Positions 5,843 to 9,112 of a stretch of 9,112 nt of DNA are shown here, one piece after another; the first letter of the stretch is position 1, and every line of letters begins with the position of its first letter. Position numbers and translations under genes: made by a program. The notes beneath the pieces are model-generated. The model was not told the DNA's origin. It made no database searches and saw only the letters and a program-made list of their open reading frames with translations. Origin of the DNA: Aliarcobacter sp. (GTDB taxonomy: Bacteria > Campylobacterota > Campylobacteria > Campylobacterales > Arcobacteraceae); assembly GCA_017996075.1 (NCBI GenBank), contig JAGOHQ010000028.1, positions 1 to 9,112 of the forward strand, written 5' to 3'.

Positions 5843-8032
5843 CTAAGACTCAGATGTTTTAAATATTATTTTAAAACTAAGACCTTTATATTTTTTTCCA
5901 TTATAAATAAACTCTTCATTATAAATTTCAATACTAGCCTTATGTCTTTCTCTTACAATTTTATCAACTATTGCAAGTCCAAGACCTGTTCCTTGAGATT
6001 TGTGTTTTGTTGTAAAATATGGCTCTAAAACTTTAGAAATAATTGATTCATCAATTCCTCCGCCACTATCTAAAAACTTCAATTCAAGTTTATTTTCATC
6101 TATTTTTTTAGTTTTTATGAATATAAATCTATCTTTTTCTTCAATACTTTTTAAAACATCTTTACTATTTGAAATAATATTTAAAAATGCTTCTGTTAAC
6201 TCATTTTTATTACCAAAAATAGTTAAATCATCATCTAATTCTAGGATTAAATTAACAAAATTATTATTCAATGAAGCACTTACAAGAGTTAAACTATTTT
6301 CTAAAACATCTTTTATACTAATATTAGTATAAAGTTTATCTCCTTTTATAAAATCTCTAAAGTTATCTATTGTATTTGATAAATATTCTGTCTGTTTTAC
6401 TATTGATGCTGAAACTTCGTTAATATCTTCTTTTGTAAGCATATCATACTCAGATTTTACCTTTAAAGAACTAGCAATAGTACTAATAAAACTTAATGGT
6501 TGCCTCCATTGATGTGCAATATTGCCTATCATTTCACCCAAAGATGCTAATTTTGATTGCTCTTGTAAAACTTTCAACGAACTAACATCTTTTATAATCA
6601 TAAGTAATGTTTTTTTATTTGGAAGTAAAGATACACTCAAGTTTGTAAATACTCTTTTATCTTTAAATACAAAAATCTCTTCATGATTAACTATAAATCC
6701 TTTTTTTAATATCTCTTCAATTAACATTTCATGTTTATCAATATTTTTATTAACCAACATTTCAAAGGATGTTTTTTCAAGTAATTCATCTTTTGTATAA
6801 CCTGTCATCTCTATAAATGAATTATTAAAATTTAAAAATCTTGTATTTAAATCTAAAATAGCAATTCCATCTTTTGAGTAGTTAAAAATTAATTCCAACT
6901 CCTCTTTTTGTTGCAAAATCTCTTTTTGAATAAGTTCTTTTTGTGTAACATCTATTCCTATTAAAACAAGATAATCCATTGAACCATCATCTTTACTTAT
7001 TACAGTATTGGACCACTCAAATACTCTCTCTTCTTGATTTTTTGAGATACAAGTTGCCTTATAATACTTCTTAATATTTCCATTTTTTGCTTTTTCTATA
7101 ATATTGCCAACTGTTTCTTTTGCATCTTTATGTAAAAAGTTAAGCCAAAAAAATGGTTTATTTGAAATATCCTCTTGTTTATAACCTATAAATTCTTGTG
7201 CGAATTTATTAATTTTAAACATATTTCCATTGCTATCTATTACAGCAATTATTACATTTGAGTTATCAATTATATTTGAAATAAAATCTTTCTCTTTAAT
7301 AATCTGTTTTTGCAAATCTTTTATCGTAAAAATCATTTCATTCATTTTTATAGATAATTCATTAAACTCTTTTACTATATTATTTTGTGGAATATCTTCT
7401 TTTGGAATACCATAAATATCACTGTTTTGTATTGCATCTACTATATTTGAAATTGGTTTTAGAATTAAAGATTTTATTATTAAGAATACTAAAACAATAA
7501 TAAAAAAAGCTAAAATAAATATTTCAAGAATACTTGTTTTAACTATTTTTTTTAACTTCTCTTTTAGTTTTTCATCAGAAATATATAATTCAAGAGTGGC
7601 GATTTTTATATCTGATTCATTTAATAAATCAACTTTTGTATAAGAGAATTTTTTATCTAATAAATTATTTTGATAAATATCATTTCTATTTAAATCTAAA
7701 ATTTTATCATTTTCTCTTATTTTTCCACTTTCAATAAACTCTTTAGAAAATATTTTTCCATAGTTATAATCTTTTACAATTATTGCTAAAATATCACTAT
7801 CTTGAAGTTCATTTTCGATTAATTTTTTATACTCATTAATTGCATAAGATTCTATAAAATGTGGAAGTGCATCACTTAGTTGAATTATTATGGAGTTTGA
7901 TTTTAAATTAATATCATTTACTAATCTTTGTTTGGTTTCAAAATAACTGTAAACTGCATAAAAAGATGCAATTGTTATTATTGTAATTAAAAATGGTAAA
8001 AGAAAAGATGCTAGTAAAGATCTATTTTTCAT
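5843..8032 (-). CDS. membrane sensor histidine kinase with two PAS domains
   Basis: A 729-residue inner-membrane kinase. Spans at about 8-30 and 167-190 enclose a ~135-residue periplasmic sensor region. A HAMP-like linker (191-245) and PAS domains at about 250-370 (ending in the typical LIGIDVTQKE) and 380-488 follow. The phospho-acceptor is H507 in GEMIGNIAHQWRQPL. The ATPase domain has an N box (N618, N622), G1 DSGGGI (655-660), PYFTTK (671-676) and G2 GTGLGLAI (681-688), so it should be active. There is no receiver or Hpt domain, and no response regulator gene lies in the window. The ATG at 8032 is inside the end of the upstream binding-protein gene (11-base overlap), with AGGA about 10 bases upstream. 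The overlap suggests the binding protein presents the signal to this kinase, but that is inference. Confidence 0.93.
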   Translation of the reverse strand: MKNRSLLASFLLPFLITIITIASFYAVYSYFETKQRLVNDINLKSNSIIIQLSDALPHFIESYAINEYKKLIENELQDSDILAIIVKDYNYGKIFSKEFIESGKIRENDKILDLNRNDIYQNNLLDKKFSYTKVDLLNESDIKIATLELYISDEKLKEKLKKIVKTSILEIFILAFFIIVLVFLIIKSLILKPISNIVDAIQNSDIYGIPKEDIPQNNIVKEFNELSIKMNEMIFTIKDLQKQIIKEKDFISNIIDNSNVIIAVIDSNGNMFKINKFAQEFIGYKQEDISNKPFFWLNFLHKDAKETVGNIIEKAKNGNIKKYYKATCISKNQEERVFEWSNTVISKDDGSMDYLVLIGIDVTQKELIQKEILQQKEELELIFNYSKDGIAILDLNTRFLNFNNSFIEMTGYTKDELLEKTSFEMLVNKNIDKHEMLIEEILKKGFIVNHEEIFVFKDKRVFTNLSVSLLPNKKTLLMIIKDVSSLKVLQEQSKLASLGEMIGNIAHQWRQPLSFISTIASSLKVKSEYDMLTKEDINEVSASIVKQTEYLSNTIDNFRDFIKGDKLYTNISIKDVLENSLTLVSASLNNNFVNLILELDDDLTIFGNKNELTEAFLNIISNSKDVLKSIEEKDRFIFIKTKKIDENKLELKFLDSGGGIDESIISKVLEPYFTTKHKSQGTGLGLAIVDKIVRERHKASIEIYNEEFIYNGKKYKGLSFKIIFKTSES

Positions 8033-8984
8033 CAGATTTTATTCCTAAAACATTTAATTTTATTATCTTTAATTTATCATCAATATTATCTTTAGAAATT
8101 GCTAAAATTCCCATCTTTTGCTCTTTTTCTACATATTTATTATTTAAAAAATTGTTTAAAGATATAACTGCTTCTTGCCCCATCATATATGGTTGTTGCA
8201 TAGCAGAACCAACTAAATCACCATTTTGTATCATTTCTAAAAATTCTGGTTCTGCATCAAAACAAATAAGAGCTATCTCTTTTTGTTTATTTGCTTCTTT
8301 GATTGCATCTAATGCACCTTTGTATTTATCAGAGCCTTGAAGCCAAATAGCTCGTAAATTTTTATTTTCTTCTATCAATTTTTTTGAATAGTTATAAGTC
8401 TCTTCATAAGAAAAATCAACTTGTTGATAAAATCCAGAAACTTTTATACTCTCTTCATCTAAAGCTTGAATAAATCCAAGAGTTCTATCTTTGCCATTTG
8501 TTCTTTTTTGTGGAATTGATATTATTCCTACAGTTCCTTCTTTATTCCAAGATAGATTTTTCATATGTTTAGCTAATATTTTACCAAGTTCATAAGCACC
8601 TTTTTTATTATCAGAAGAGATAAAAGATACGTAATCTTTACTATTTGAACCAATATCCGCAATAACAACTGGAATATTATTTATCTTTGCAATTTCTAAA
8701 AGAGTTGCTGCAGTTGAAGAGTTTATTGGAGATATGATTAAACCATCTATTTTTTTATCTAAAGCAAGAGCCATGTTTTCAAGTTCATTTTTCTTTAGAT
8801 TATTTGAGTTATAAATATCTATTTCATATCCAAATTCAACTGATTTTTCTTTTATACCTTTTGACATAATTTGCCAAAAAGGAATAGTTGTATCTGAAAC
8901 AATGTAGGCTAATCTTTTATGCTGATTTGCAAATAAAGAAGACAAAAACAATAAGAACAAAATTATAATTTTTGAAAATTTCAT
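8022..8984 (-). CDS. periplasmic sugar-binding-protein-like sensor component
   Basis: A 320-residue exported protein. The signal peptide MKFSKIIILFLLFLSSLFA is probably cleaved after A19. The rest is a type I periplasmic binding fold (Peripla_BP_4, RbsB/LuxP/TorT class): IPFWQIMSKGIKE (34-46), DGLIISPINS (80-89), NIPVVIAD (103-110), FISSDNKKGAYELG (121-134), GKDRTLGF (164-171), ICFDAE (240-245). By hand alignment with ribose-binding protein, the pocket residues Asp (D110), Arg (R167), Asp (D243) and Gln (Q263) are kept. The Arg after the first Asp is Ile111 and the pocket Asn is Gly217, so ribose is unlikely to be the exact ligand. No permease or ATPase gene is adjacent. The overlap with the kinase gene points to sensing, as in LuxP-LuxQ or TorT-TorS, rather than uptake. 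GGGG/GAG precedes the ATG. Confidence 0.88.
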   Translation of the reverse strand: MKFSKIIILFLLFLSSLFANQHKRLAYIVSDTTIPFWQIMSKGIKEKSVEFGYEIDIYNSNNLKKNELENMALALDKKIDGLIISPINSSTAATLLEIAKINNIPVVIADIGSNSKDYVSFISSDNKKGAYELGKILAKHMKNLSWNKEGTVGIISIPQKRTNGKDRTLGFIQALDEESIKVSGFYQQVDFSYEETYNYSKKLIEENKNLRAIWLQGSDKYKGALDAIKEANKQKEIALICFDAEPEFLEMIQNGDLVGSAMQQPYMMGQEAVISLNNFLNNKYVEKEQKMGILAISKDNIDDKLKIIKLNVLGIKSDEK

Positions 8985-8987
8985 TCA

Positions 8988-8995
8988 CTCCCCTA
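8988..8995 (-). promoter_or_regulatory. Shine-Dalgarno site of the binding-protein gene
   Basis: The minus strand reads TAGGGGAG, ending three bases before the ATG at 8984. It is unusually G-rich for this window and rather close to the start codon; pairing through AGGGG gives a more normal spacing of five. Confidence 0.55.
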
Positions 8996-9001
8996 ATAAT
9001 G

Positions 9002-9007
9002 ATTATA
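9002..9007 (-). promoter_or_regulatory. possible -10 box of the binding protein-kinase unit
   Basis: A perfect TATAAT preceded by TTTTAA on the minus strand, with alternating A/T tracts upstream in place of a -35 box, as in campylobacterotal sigma-70 promoters. Transcription would begin around base 8995, giving a leader of roughly ten bases that begins at the ribosome site. The rest of the gap to 9059 is A/T-rich with no other clear signal. Confidence 0.4.
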
Positions 9008-9059
9008 TTAAAATATTTTATCTAAATTTTATAAATTTTAAGTTTATTTTTTAATAAAA

Positions 9060-9112
9060 TCAATCATATCTGTGAAGTCTTAAATCACAACAATGAGTTG
9101 CCTCTTCTACCA
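9060..9112 (-). CDS. possible C-terminal end of an upstream gene
   Basis: The minus strand is open from the window edge to a TGA at 9062-9060 and reads VEEATHCCDLRLHRYD. The composition is less A/T-driven than random sequence here, and the strand matches the following unit. With only 16 codons visible it cannot be identified and may be chance. Confidence 0.3.
   Translation of the reverse strand, partial: VEEATHCCDLRLHRYD

Noticed and set aside
6000..8340. Plus-strand open frames opposite the kinase and binding-protein genes (6000-6332, 7230-7415, 7993-8340)
   Set aside because: Each mirrors strong coding sequence on the minus strand, and the translations are Ser/Phe/Ile-rich shadows without recognisable domains.
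8022..8984. Substrate-binding subunit of a sugar ABC transporter
   Set aside because: No permease or ATPase gene is adjacent; the overlapping partner is a histidine kinase. A transport role with components elsewhere cannot be fully excluded.
1..9112. CRISPR arrays, tRNA or rRNA genes, insertion sequences
   Set aside because: No regularly spaced repeats, cloverleaf-like segments, transposase motifs or long inverted repeats were seen on either strand. The short AT-rich repeats present are those expected from base composition.

Overview
The window is strongly AT-rich. Its protein set (a BdbC/DsbB-type disulfide pair, periplasmic thioredoxins, an HQWRQPL-type sensor kinase, Aat and RsuA) and its AT-rich TATAAT-like promoters suggest a campylobacterotal chromosome, most likely Arcobacter/Aliarcobacter or a close relative. 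This taxonomic call is an inference from sequence style, not from a marker gene. No tRNA, rRNA, CRISPR array, insertion sequence or phage gene is visible. The genes are chromosomal in character.

Layout from left to right. (1) Bases 1-425, minus strand: the first 141 codons of a 16S rRNA pseudouridine synthase (RsuA type), cut by the window edge. (2) Bases 479-1150, plus strand: aat, divergent from rsuA across 53 bases. (3) Bases 1228 to about 3219, minus strand: a four-gene thiol-redox cluster. In transcription order it holds a BdbC/DsbB quinone-linked oxidase, a BdbD-like membrane-anchored thioredoxin with a CESC active site, a 96-residue single-pass membrane protein of unknown function, and a TlpA/ResA-like lipoprotein with WCPPC. 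The last three are joined by 1- and 4-base stop/start overlaps. A hairpin with a T tail on the minus strand (1154-1177) closes the cluster. (4) Bases 3281-5806, plus strand: a large membrane protein fusing a GH17-like glucanosyl domain to a GT2 synthase. This is the architecture of Pseudomonas NdvB, so a beta-glucan synthase is the best guess. (5) Bases 5843-8984, minus strand: a two-gene unit in which a ribose-binding-protein-like periplasmic protein overlaps, by 11 bases, a membrane histidine kinase with two PAS domains. No transporter or response regulator is present in the window. A second hairpin (5791-5820) lies between this unit and the glucan synthase gene. (6) Bases 9060-9112 may hold the last 16 codons of another minus-strand gene.

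Three points deserve most attention. The binding protein-kinase pair looks like a periplasmic ligand-sensing system whose ligand is not obviously ribose. The GH17-GT2 fusion stands alone, without accessory glucan genes. The redox operon carries an uncharacterised small membrane protein translationally coupled between two periplasmic thioredoxins of apparently opposite function.
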